Positions 1 to 6,357 of a DNA stretch of 17,535 nt are shown in pieces; position 1 is the stretch's first letter; each line of letters starts with the position of its first letter. The DNA comes from CAZXPG01 sp964643145. GTDB taxonomy: Bacteria > Pseudomonadota > Alphaproteobacteria > Rickettsiales > Arcanibacteraceae. Position numbers and translations under genes: made by a program. The notes below the pieces were generated by a model. That model made no database searches. It saw only the letters and a list, made by a program, of their open reading frames with translations, and had not been told where the DNA came from. The stretch lies in assembly GCA_964643145.1 (NCBI GenBank), contig CAZXPG010000043.1, forward strand, positions 1 through 17,535. Reading direction: 5' to 3'.

Positions 1-12
1 TCAAATAGTTGA

Positions 13-45
13 CAGTTTTGGATAAGCGTAGCTTATCCAAAACTG
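13..45. repeat. Perfect 15-bp hairpin near the window edge
   Basis: Positions 13-27 (CAGTTTTGGATAAGC) are exactly reverse-complementary to 31-45, with only GTA between. No T-run follows on either strand, so it is a poor intrinsic terminator. It lies about 235 bases before cysI and resembles a short intergenic palindromic element. The gene upstream of it is outside the window, so its role cannot be told. It shares no sequence with the palindrome near 15823. Confidence 0.55.
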
Positions 46-120
46 AGGTTAATGATATGGGAACGGAATGCTAACTAGCAATACTGCTATAGTCAAACAA
101 GATTTCATGCCAACAAAATA

Positions 121-163
121 CAATATAAAAATGTGATATACAAAATTCCACATTTTTATATTG
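121..163. promoter_or_regulatory. AT-rich 15-bp inverted repeat upstream of cysI
   Basis: Positions 121-135 (CAATATAAAAATGTG) are perfectly complementary to 149-163, with a 13-base loop. The stem is almost all A/T with GTG/CAC at its inner end. It lies about 47 bases upstream of the proposed cysI -35 box. It could be a regulator-binding dyad or an AT-rich upstream element. No T-tail follows, so a terminator is less likely. Only the symmetry is seen; the function is inference. Confidence 0.45.
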
Positions 164-209
164 AAAAATGGTTTTTAAGCGTTATATATAGTCTTAGGGC
201 AAGAAGGCG

Positions 210-237
210 TTGTATTAACAGAAAACCATGGTATAAA
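210..237 (+). promoter_or_regulatory. Candidate sigma-70 promoter of the cys operon
   Basis: TTGTAT at 210-215 and TATAAA at 232-237 are separated by 16 bases. Transcription would begin near 244 and leave a leader of about 37 bases before cysI. The match is moderate (-35 weak, -10 good). The leader contains two degenerate heptads (TGGTAGA, TGTTAAT at 241-254) like those in the later arrays of the operon. No ribosome binding site is evident before the cysI ATG. Confidence 0.35.
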
Positions 238-280
238 GCTTGGTAGATGTTAATCCGCTAATAAAAAATACGTTACCACT

Positions 281-1996
281 ATGTCTGAAGAAAAAAAATT
301 ATCCGGCCAGGAAACCATTAAAGAAGAGAGTCATTACCTGCGGGGGAAGATTGCGGAAGAACTGGCGGCAGAAGGCAGCTTTGTCTCGGATGAATCCTAT
401 GAACTGCTCAAGTTCCATGGCAGCTATCAGGGCTATAACCGTGATACGGCAACGGCGCGTAAGCAGCAGGGCCTAGAAAAAGAATATGAGTTCATGGTGC
501 GGGTGAAAATCCCGGCAGGAAGGCTGAAGGCGGAGCAATATCTGGCGCTCGACAAAATTGCCGATGATTATGCCAATGGCACGCTGCGTATCACTACGCG
601 TGAGACATTCCAGTTTCACTGTATTGTGAAAGATAATCTGAAGAACCATATTGCCGCCATCAACCATACGCTGCTTTCCACGCTGGGCGGTTGTGGCGAT
701 GTGGTGCGTAATATCATGGCGTGCCCAGCACCAATTAAAGATAATATTCATGCGGTATTAGAGCGCGATGCTATCCATCTGGCATCGCATATGGCGCCGA
801 AAACGTCGGCCTATCATGAAATATGGCTGGATGGGGAAAAGCTGGAAACCGGCGCCGGACAAGAAGTGGAGCCGCTCTATGGCGCACATTATCTGCCACG
901 TAAGTTCAAGATTGGGGTGGCGGATGTGCAGGATAACTGCATTGACGTGATGACGCATGATATGGCGATCCTGGCGCTTTTTGATGGGCAGGAGCATAAA
1001 GGCTATAATTTTGCGGTGGGCGGTGGCTTAGGCATGACGCACAACAAGCCAAACACCTATCCACGCTTAGCTACTCCTATTGCGTATGTGCCGACAGAAG
1101 ATTTAATCCCAATGGCGGAAGCAGTGGTAAAGTTGAACCGTGATTATAGTGACCGCTCAGATCGTAAACATGCCCGCCTGAAATATTTGGTGGAAGAGCA
1201 GGGGCCGGTATGGGTGAAGGACAAGCTGGAAGAGTTCTTTGGCCGTAAACTCGATGATCCGCGCCCGATGCCCGCTTTTAAAGTGGAAAACCATCTGGGC
1301 TGGCAGAGCCAGGGTGATGGTAAATGGTTCCTGGGGATTTATGTGTCAAGTGGCCGTATAATTGACCGTGAGGGCGAAACCATCCGTTCCGGTTTGCGTG
1401 AAGTGATTGCCACCTATAAGATGCCAATTGTATTAACGGCTGACCAAAATATCATCTTGTGTGATATTGAAACAGGTGAGAAGCCAGCGATTGAAGCCTT
1501 GCTTGCAAACCATGGCATTAAAATGCAGGCGGAATTAACCCCGGTATTTCAGCATTTTCTAGCCTGTGTGTCACTGCCTACCTGCGGGAAGGCGCTGGCG
1601 GAAGCGGAGCGGATTAAGCTGCCCTTAGTGGGTGAAATTGAGAAAGTAATGGAGAAGCATGGCATTCTCGATGAACGTATTTCCATCCGGGTGGCAGGTT
1701 GCCCTAATGGCTGTTCGCGGCCTTATGTGGGGGATATTGGCGTTGTAGGGCGTACGCCTGATAATTACGCGCTGTTTATTGGTGGCGATTTTGAGGGAAC
1801 CCGTCTTAACAAGAAGATTTTTGACCGTGTGCCGCTGAAGGAATTGCCGTTGGCATTGGAAGTATTCTTTGCCGAATATGCTGCCAAGAAGCGTGATGGT
1901 GAAGGCTTTGGTGATTTCTGTGAGCGTATGGGCGTAGATGTGGTGCTTGAACATGCTAAGCAGATATTAGCACCGCAGTTTAAATGGGCACGTTAG
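281..1996 (+). CDS. cysI: Sulfite reductase hemoprotein beta-component (CysI)
   Basis: Catalyses the six-electron reduction of sulfite to sulfide in cytoplasmic assimilatory sulfate reduction, using siroheme coupled to a [4Fe-4S] cluster. The 571-residue product is the normal length for CysI. The N-terminal part carries the family patterns YLRGKIAEEL, FHGSYQ and RITTRETFQFH. The cluster ligands are visible as CVSLPTC (Cys429 and Cys435) and GCPNGC (Cys474 and Cys478), the classic C-x5-C and C-x3-C pair. The ATG at 281 begins MSEEKKLSG, just before the conserved start of the family; no Shine-Dalgarno sequence precedes it. It is the first gene of the operon and is followed after 3 bases by the siroheme synthase gene. 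No CysJ flavoprotein subunit lies in the window, so electrons must come from elsewhere, possibly from the large flavoprotein at the end of the operon. Confidence 0.95.
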   Translation: MSEEKKLSGQETIKEESHYLRGKIAEELAAEGSFVSDESYELLKFHGSYQGYNRDTATARKQQGLEKEYEFMVRVKIPAGRLKAEQYLALDKIADDYANGTLRITTRETFQFHCIVKDNLKNHIAAINHTLLSTLGGCGDVVRNIMACPAPIKDNIHAVLERDAIHLASHMAPKTSAYHEIWLDGEKLETGAGQEVEPLYGAHYLPRKFKIGVADVQDNCIDVMTHDMAILALFDGQEHKGYNFAVGGGLGMTHNKPNTYPRLATPIAYVPTEDLIPMAEAVVKLNRDYSDRSDRKHARLKYLVEEQGPVWVKDKLEEFFGRKLDDPRPMPAFKVENHLGWQSQGDGKWFLGIYVSSGRIIDREGETIRSGLREVIATYKMPIVLTADQNIILCDIETGEKPAIEALLANHGIKMQAELTPVFQHFLACVSLPTCGKALAEAERIKLPLVGEIEKVMEKHGILDERISIRVAGCPNGCSRPYVGDIGVVGRTPDNYALFIGGDFEGTRLNKKIFDRVPLKELPLALEVFFAEYAAKKRDGEGFGDFCERMGVDVVLEHAKQILAPQFKWAR

Positions 1997-1999
1997 ACG

Positions 2000-2563
2000 G
2001 TGTTTCCTGTTGCGCTTGATCTTGCTATTTTGCCCGTCATCCTGGTGGGGAATGGGCCCAAAACCCTGAGACGGTTGCGGCTTCTGGAAGAATGTGGCGC
2101 CAAGCAGGTGCGGGTATTTGCCAACCAGCCCGATGCAGCGTTGCAAGAAGCGGCAGGCAATCGGTTGACTTTCAGGCTTCCGGCGGCGGCTGATTATGCG
2201 GATGTCCGGCTGGTAATGATTGTGGATATTGAGGAAGAGCAGGCAGCAGTGCTTGCGGGGCTGGCGCGCCAGAGGGGGATTCTGGTCAATGTGGAAGATA
2301 ACAGACCCTATTGTGATTTCCATTTTCCCAGTTTTGTTAAGCGGGGCGATTTGCTGTTGGCGGTATCGACAGGTGGTAAAAGCCCTACCCTCAGCCGTAC
2401 CATTAAACGCTGGCTGGCCGGGGTGTTTGATGAAAGCTGGGCAGAAAAGTTGGAAGTGCTGGCAAAGAAGCGCCTATCGTGGCAGCAGGAAGGGGTGAGT
2501 TATGAAGATATTGCCGCAAGAAGTGAAAGGTGGATAAGGGACGAGGCTCACTTAGGGAAATAA
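2000..2563 (+). CDS. Siroheme synthase, CysG-N type (precorrin-2 dehydrogenase / sirohydrochlorin ferrochelatase)
   Basis: Predicted to oxidise precorrin-2 with NAD and insert iron, giving the siroheme that CysI needs. The 187-residue product matches the N-terminal half of CysG (like Met8 or SirC) and lacks the SUMT methyltransferase half. The best motifs are VNVEDNRPYCDFHFP (about residues 96-110) and the phosphate/tetrapyrrole loop STGGKSPTLSR. The Rossmann glycine loop is unusual, VGNGPKT rather than the common GGGxVAxRK, although ILVxG and the spacing are kept. In the catalytic region one aspartate is kept (ED instead of the DD pair). The start is GTG at 2000; no in-frame ATG lies near the front of the domain. 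It sits 3 bases after cysI and 1 base before cysH, so all three are surely co-transcribed. A separate cobA would be needed elsewhere in the genome. Confidence 0.85.
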   Translation: MFPVALDLAILPVILVGNGPKTLRRLRLLEECGAKQVRVFANQPDAALQEAAGNRLTFRLPAAADYADVRLVMIVDIEEEQAAVLAGLARQRGILVNVEDNRPYCDFHFPSFVKRGDLLLAVSTGGKSPTLSRTIKRWLAGVFDESWAEKLEVLAKKRLSWQQEGVSYEDIAARSERWIRDEAHLGK

Positions 2564-2564
2564 T

Positions 2565-3296
2565 ATGAAGTCGCTTAGCAGGTTGCAAACATTTTACGGG
2601 GCGCTAGAGCCATCCGCACTGTTGCGGGTGATGATACGGGAAGAATTTGCCGGGAAGATTGCGCTGTTTTCTTCCTTCGGTGCCGATTCTGCCTTACTCA
2701 TCAGCCTGGTAGCAGAGGTTGACCCCTCCGTGCCGGTGCTGTTTCTGGAGACGGGGAAGCATTTTAAGGAAACGCCTGCCTATCTGGACGAACTGAAAAG
2801 CTTGTTTGGCCTTACTGACCTCAGGCTGCTCAAACCACGGGAAGATTTGCTGCACCGTATTGACCCGGACGGCAGGCTATGGCACAACCAGCCAAACCGC
2901 TGCTGCTGGATACGCAAGGTGGAGCCGCTGGAACGGCATTTGGCAGAAGAAGGGTTTGAGGCGGTGATTACCGGCCGTAAATCCTACCAGACGGCAGAAC
3001 GGGCGGGGCTGGAGACGATAGAACTCTATGATGATAACCGTTTCCGCATTAATCCGCTGGCAAGCTGGAACAAGGCCGAGTTTAAGGGAGAGTTTGCCAG
3101 GAGAAGGTTGCCGCAGCATCCGCTGGTGGCAGAAGGGTATTTATCCATTGGTTGTGAACCTTGTACCGCCAAAGTATTGCCAGGCCAAGACGAACGCGCT
3201 GGCCGCTGGGCGCATACACGCGGTGATGAAGGAGCACAGAAAGCCGAATGTGGCATACATGTACAAGGGGACAACGCCCCCAATTGGGAAGTATAA
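2565..3296 (+). CDS. cysH: Iron-sulfur (APS-type) phosphoadenylyl/adenylyl sulfate reductase CysH
   Basis: Reduces activated sulfate to sulfite with thioredoxin as donor. The 243-residue product has the PP-loop-like SSFGADSALL near residues 37-46, the catalytic ECGIH with Cys229 near the C-terminus, and two cysteine pairs, CC (113-114) and CEPC (197 and 200). In this family the CC...CxxC set binds a [4Fe-4S] cluster and marks the assimilatory APS reductase group; the E. coli-type PAPS reductase lacks it. Some Fe-S enzymes of the group also accept PAPS. This matters because the operon also encodes an APS kinase domain. The ATG at 2565 lies one base after the stop of the siroheme gene, and translation is probably coupled. 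The gene is followed directly by the first heptad repeat array. Confidence 0.93.
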   Translation: MKSLSRLQTFYGALEPSALLRVMIREEFAGKIALFSSFGADSALLISLVAEVDPSVPVLFLETGKHFKETPAYLDELKSLFGLTDLRLLKPREDLLHRIDPDGRLWHNQPNRCCWIRKVEPLERHLAEEGFEAVITGRKSYQTAERAGLETIELYDDNRFRINPLASWNKAEFKGEFARRRLPQHPLVAEGYLSIGCEPCTAKVLPGQDERAGRWAHTRGDEGAQKAECGIHVQGDNAPNWEV

Positions 3297-3302
3297 ATGC
3301 GA

Positions 3303-3366
3303 TGTTAGATAGGAAAGTCTAACATCTAACATCTGAAGTCTAACATCTAACATCTAGAATCTAATA
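3303..3366. repeat. Heptad repeat array 1 (cysH-cysD junction)
   Basis: Seven head-to-tail 7-base units run without a break from 3318 to 3366: TCTAACA, TCTAACA, TCTGAAG, TCTAACA, TCTAACA, TCTAGAA, TCTAATA. One oppositely oriented unit (TGTTAGA, 3303-3309) precedes them. GATGTTAGA at 3301-3309 pairs perfectly with 3318-3326 across 8 bases. The array fills nearly the whole cysH-cysD gap and ends 5 bases before the cysD ATG. As 7 is not a multiple of 3 and each unit holds TAA on one strand or TAG on the other, an array stops translation in every frame. Confidence 0.85.
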
Positions 3367-3371
3367 CACAC

Positions 3372-4187
3372 ATGGATCATTTAGACGCGCTTGAAGCACA
3401 TAGTATTTTCATTTTCCGGGAAGCTTTCAATAAAATTGAAAAAATGGCCATGCTATGGTCATTTGGTAAAGACAGCAACGTGATGATCTGGTTGGCACGG
3501 AAGGCCTTTTTTGGTAATGTGCCATTCCCACTCATTCATTGCGATACGGAGCTGGAAATGGATGAGGTTTATGCCTTCCGTGACCAATATCGCCAGGAAT
3601 GGGGAATTAACCTGATTTCAGAAATTTGCCCACCACTGGAAACAACCGACCCCACCCTGCCGCCTGCTGCACGGGTAGCGGCCAGGAAAACCGGCGGATT
3701 AAAGCAGGTGGTAGAGAAATATGGCTTTACTGGTATTGTGGCCGGAATACGGCGCGATGAGGAAGGAACACGTGCGAAAGAACGGGTGTTTAGCCCCAGG
3801 GATGCGGAAGGCCAGTGGGATGTGAAAGACCAGCCGCCGGAATTCTGGGACCAGTTCATGACCGATTTCAAACCTGGTACCCATGTGCGTATCCATCCGC
3901 TGTTGCACTGGACGGAGCTTGATATCTGGAACTATATTAAACGTGAGAATATGCCAGTGGTGCCGCTCTATTTCGCCCGCCCAAACCCAGAGAAAAATAA
4001 CGAGCTTTATCGTTTCCGCTCATTAGGGGAAAAAGGCATTACCTTCCCGGTGAGAAGCGATGCCAAAACCATTGATGAAATTATCGCCGAACTGAAGGTG
4101 ACGAAAGTGCCAGAACGCGCCGGCCGCGCCATGGATAACGAAACCGAAGACGCATTTGAAAGGCTAAGGGCCGATGGGTATATGTAG
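3372..4187 (+). CDS. cysD: Sulfate adenylyltransferase subunit 2 (CysD)
   Basis: Catalytic subunit of ATP sulfurylase; with the GTPase subunit CysN it makes APS and pyrophosphate from ATP and sulfate. The 271-residue protein begins MDHLDALEAHSIFIFREA, as the family does. The PP-loop is SFGKDS (residues 30-35). Other family marks are GIRRDEEGTRAKERVFSPRD, RIHPLLHWTELDIWNYI and the C-terminal ERAGRAMD...RADGYM. Segments such as HCDTELEMDEVYAFRDQY differ from the enterobacterial form, in keeping with the equally divergent CysN partner. The ATG at 3372 is well placed by homology, but no Shine-Dalgarno sequence is visible: the bases before it are the end of heptad array 1. Array 2 follows the stop codon. 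Confidence 0.94.
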   Translation: MDHLDALEAHSIFIFREAFNKIEKMAMLWSFGKDSNVMIWLARKAFFGNVPFPLIHCDTELEMDEVYAFRDQYRQEWGINLISEICPPLETTDPTLPPAARVAARKTGGLKQVVEKYGFTGIVAGIRRDEEGTRAKERVFSPRDAEGQWDVKDQPPEFWDQFMTDFKPGTHVRIHPLLHWTELDIWNYIKRENMPVVPLYFARPNPEKNNELYRFRSLGEKGITFPVRSDAKTIDEIIAELKVTKVPERAGRAMDNETEDAFERLRADGYM

Positions 4188-4191
4188 CCTT

Positions 4192-4319
4192 TGTTAGATG
4201 TTAGATTACAGATGTTAGATGCTAGACTTTAGATGGTAGAGCTTGGACATCCAATATCTGTAACCCAACATCTAATATCCGAAGTCTAGCATCTAACATC
4301 TAAAATCTAACATCTATTA
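4192..4319. repeat. Heptad repeat array 2, head-to-head long hairpin (cysD-cysN junction)
   Basis: Eight units on the TGTTAGA side (4192-4247: TGTTAGA, TGTTAGA, TTACAGA, TGTTAGA, TGCTAGA, CTTTAGA, TGGTAGA, GCTTGGA) face eight or nine on the TCTAACA side (4257-4319, ending TCTAGCA, TCTAACA, TCTAAAA, TCTAACA, TCTATTA). The arms pair in register: 4220-4226 TGCTAGA meets 4285-4291 TCTAGCA exactly, and the variant units CTTTAGA and TCCGAAG face each other. The result is an imperfect hairpin over about 120 bases, with a small TTGGA-CA-TCCAA hairpin (4243-4254) near the tip. It fills the whole gap and ends 8 bases before the cysN ATG. Confidence 0.85.
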
Positions 4320-4327
4320 CTAGAACC

Positions 4328-6250
4328 ATGACCAACCAGACTATAGAAACTCCCCGTTCCCAACTGAAAATCGTGATTGTCGGCCATGTTGACCATGGCA
4401 AGTCGTCGCTTGTTGGGCGCTTATTCCATGACACTGGCTCGTTGCCGGATGGGAAATTTGAGGCAATCCAAAAGATGTGTGAAAAGCGCGGGATGCCATT
4501 TGAATATTCCTTCTTGATGGATGCTTTGCAGGCCGAGCGTGACCAGGGGATTACGATTGATACCTCACAAATCTGGTTTAAAACAGCCAAGCGTGACTAT
4601 GTGATTATTGACGCGCCAGGGCATAAGGAGTTCCTGAAGAACATGATTTCCGGTGCGGCCAGTTCCGAGGCGGCAGTGCTGGTGATTGATGCCAAGGAAG
4701 GCGTGCGTGAGCAGTCTAAACGCCACGGCTATCTGCTGCACTTGCTTGGTGTCCGTCAGATTGCGGTGGTGGTGAATAAGATGGATCTGGTGGATTATTC
4801 TGAAGAAAGGTTCAAGACCATTGAAACCGAATATCGTGCCTATTTAAAAGATATTGGCGTAACGCCTACCTATATTATCCCGATTTCCGCGCGTGAAGGA
4901 GATTTGATTACAAGAGAATCTGCCAACATGCCATGGTATAGCGGCCCAAGTATTGTGGAGGCGCTGGATTTATTCGCCCCCTCTTTGCCACTGACGGAAC
5001 TGCCGTTACGTTTCCCGGTGCAGGATGTCTATAAGTTTGACGAGCGTCGGATTATTGCCGGCCGTATTGAGGCGGGCAGCCTGAAGGTGGGGGATGAATT
5101 GGTATTTTCGCCTACTAATAAAACCGCGCGTGTGGCCTCTATTGAGAACTGGAACGGCGCATTGCTTGAAGAAGTCCATGCTGGTATGTCGGTGGGGGTT
5201 ACGCTTGACGAGCAGATATTTGTTGAGCGCGGGAACATGGTGAGCCATGCCGCTGATGCGCCGGTGCTGACTAATATTTTCCATGCCAAGTTGTTCTGGC
5301 TAGGCCATGAGCCGGTGATTAAAGGCAAGCGGTATAAATTGAAAATCAACACCAGCGAATGGGTGGCGGAAGTGAAGGAAATCACCAAAGTGGTGAATAC
5401 CGATGATCTCTCCCATGTCGATTCCCCCCGTATTGAGCGCGGTTCAGTGGCGGAAGTGCTGCTGCGTATTAAGGGGCTGGCGGCGATTGATGACCATGCC
5501 GACAACCCGAAAACCGGGCGTTTTGTGCTGCTTGAAGAATATCACCCGGTGGGGGGAGGCATTATCAGCCTGGAAGGCATCCCTAACCAGCGCACGGTGA
5601 CTAAGGTGAAATCCACCAATATTCATGAGGTTGATTATCATATCACCCCCGAACAGCGCAGCCAGCTGAACGGCCATAAAGGTGGCGTGTTGTGGTTCAG
5701 TGGCTTATCGGGTTCTGGCAAAACGACACTGGCGCAGGAATTGCAGCGGCGCCTATTTACCAAAGGCTATCAGGTCTATGTGTTAGATGGTGATAATATC
5801 CGCAGTGGCTTAAATGCTGATCTGGGCTTTGCACCGGAAGACCGCACCGAAAATATCCGCCGTATCGGGGAAGTGGCGGCGTTGTTTGCCAGCGCTGGGA
5901 TGATTGTGATTACTGCTTTCATCTCTCCTTATCGTTCCGACAGGCACCGGGCGCGAGTGGCGGCGGCAAACAGTTTCCATAGTATTTATGTGAAAGCGGA
6001 TGTGGAAACCTGTGAGAAGCGTGACCCAAAAGGCCTATATAAAAAGGCGCGTGCTGGGGAAATTCAGGAATTTACCGGTATTTCTGCTCCTTACGAAGAG
6101 CCGGAGAATGCCGACCTGGTGATTGATACTACCCATAAATCCATAGATGAAAGCGTGGCACTGTTGCTGGATTATGTAGAACAAAATCTGGTAAACCCAG
6201 TACGCAACCAGCATGTGCGCGAAGAAGAATTCGTGGCAAGCGAAATTTAG
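4328..6250 (+). CDS. cysNC: Bifunctional sulfate adenylyltransferase GTPase subunit / APS kinase (CysN-CysC fusion)
   Basis: A 640-residue fusion. The N-terminal part (about 1-440) is the CysN GTPase that drives CysD: G1 GHVDHGKS (19-26), G2 region QGITIDTS, G3 DAPGH (95-99), G4 NKMD (150-153), then EF-Tu-like beta-barrel domains. The C-terminal part (about 450-625) is APS kinase, which makes PAPS: P-loop GLSGSGKTT (459-467), DGDN (487-490), FISPYRSDR, and DPKGLYKKARAGEI. All visible active-site motifs are intact, so both halves look functional. The G1 and G3 sequences (VDHGKSS, DAPGHKEF) resemble elongation factor 1A more than E. coli CysN (VDDGKST, DTPGHEQY), suggesting a distinct CysN group. 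The ATG at 4328 fits homology, but no Shine-Dalgarno sequence precedes it. The stop codon TAG lies inside the first unit of heptad array 3. Confidence 0.95.
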   Translation: MTNQTIETPRSQLKIVIVGHVDHGKSSLVGRLFHDTGSLPDGKFEAIQKMCEKRGMPFEYSFLMDALQAERDQGITIDTSQIWFKTAKRDYVIIDAPGHKEFLKNMISGAASSEAAVLVIDAKEGVREQSKRHGYLLHLLGVRQIAVVVNKMDLVDYSEERFKTIETEYRAYLKDIGVTPTYIIPISAREGDLITRESANMPWYSGPSIVEALDLFAPSLPLTELPLRFPVQDVYKFDERRIIAGRIEAGSLKVGDELVFSPTNKTARVASIENWNGALLEEVHAGMSVGVTLDEQIFVERGNMVSHAADAPVLTNIFHAKLFWLGHEPVIKGKRYKLKINTSEWVAEVKEITKVVNTDDLSHVDSPRIERGSVAEVLLRIKGLAAIDDHADNPKTGRFVLLEEYHPVGGGIISLEGIPNQRTVTKVKSTNIHEVDYHITPEQRSQLNGHKGGVLWFSGLSGSGKTTLAQELQRRLFTKGYQVYVLDGDNIRSGLNADLGFAPEDRTENIRRIGEVAALFASAGMIVITAFISPYRSDRHRARVAAANSFHSIYVKADVETCEKRDPKGLYKKARAGEIQEFTGISAPYEEPENADLVIDTTHKSIDESVALLLDYVEQNLVNPVRNQHVREEEFVASEI

Positions 6251-6344
6251 ATTGTAGATGTTGGATTTTAGACTTTAGAAATCTAACATCTAACATCTAA
6301 CATCTAACATCTAACATCTAACATCTAGCATCTAAAATCTAACA
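6245..6344. repeat. Heptad repeat array 3 (cysNC-flavoprotein junction)
   Basis: Five units on one strand (6245-6279: ATTTAGA, TTGTAGA, TGTTGGA, TTTTAGA, CTTTAGA) are followed after two bases by nine on the other (6282-6344: TCTAACA six times in a row, then TCTAGCA, TCTAAAA, TCTAACA). The first unit contains the TAG stop of cysNC (6248-6250). The arms can pair over about five units, leaving four single. The six identical units are the most regular run in the window and could slip to change copy number. The array ends 13 bases before the next ATG. Confidence 0.85.
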
Positions 6345-6357
6345 CAATGTAGACATA

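Noticed and set aside
240..476. 78-codon frame overlapping the start of cysI
   Set aside because: Shadow of cysI with a low-complexity basic product; the cysI frame carries the conserved family sequence here.
3028..3312. 94-codon plus-strand frame overlapping the end of cysH
   Set aside because: It lies in another frame of cysH, whose catalytic CEPC and ECGIH motifs are in the main frame; it has no recognisable domain or ribosome binding site.
3303..6344. Heptad arrays as CRISPR arrays
   Set aside because: The units are 7 bases with no spacers between them and no cas gene is near.
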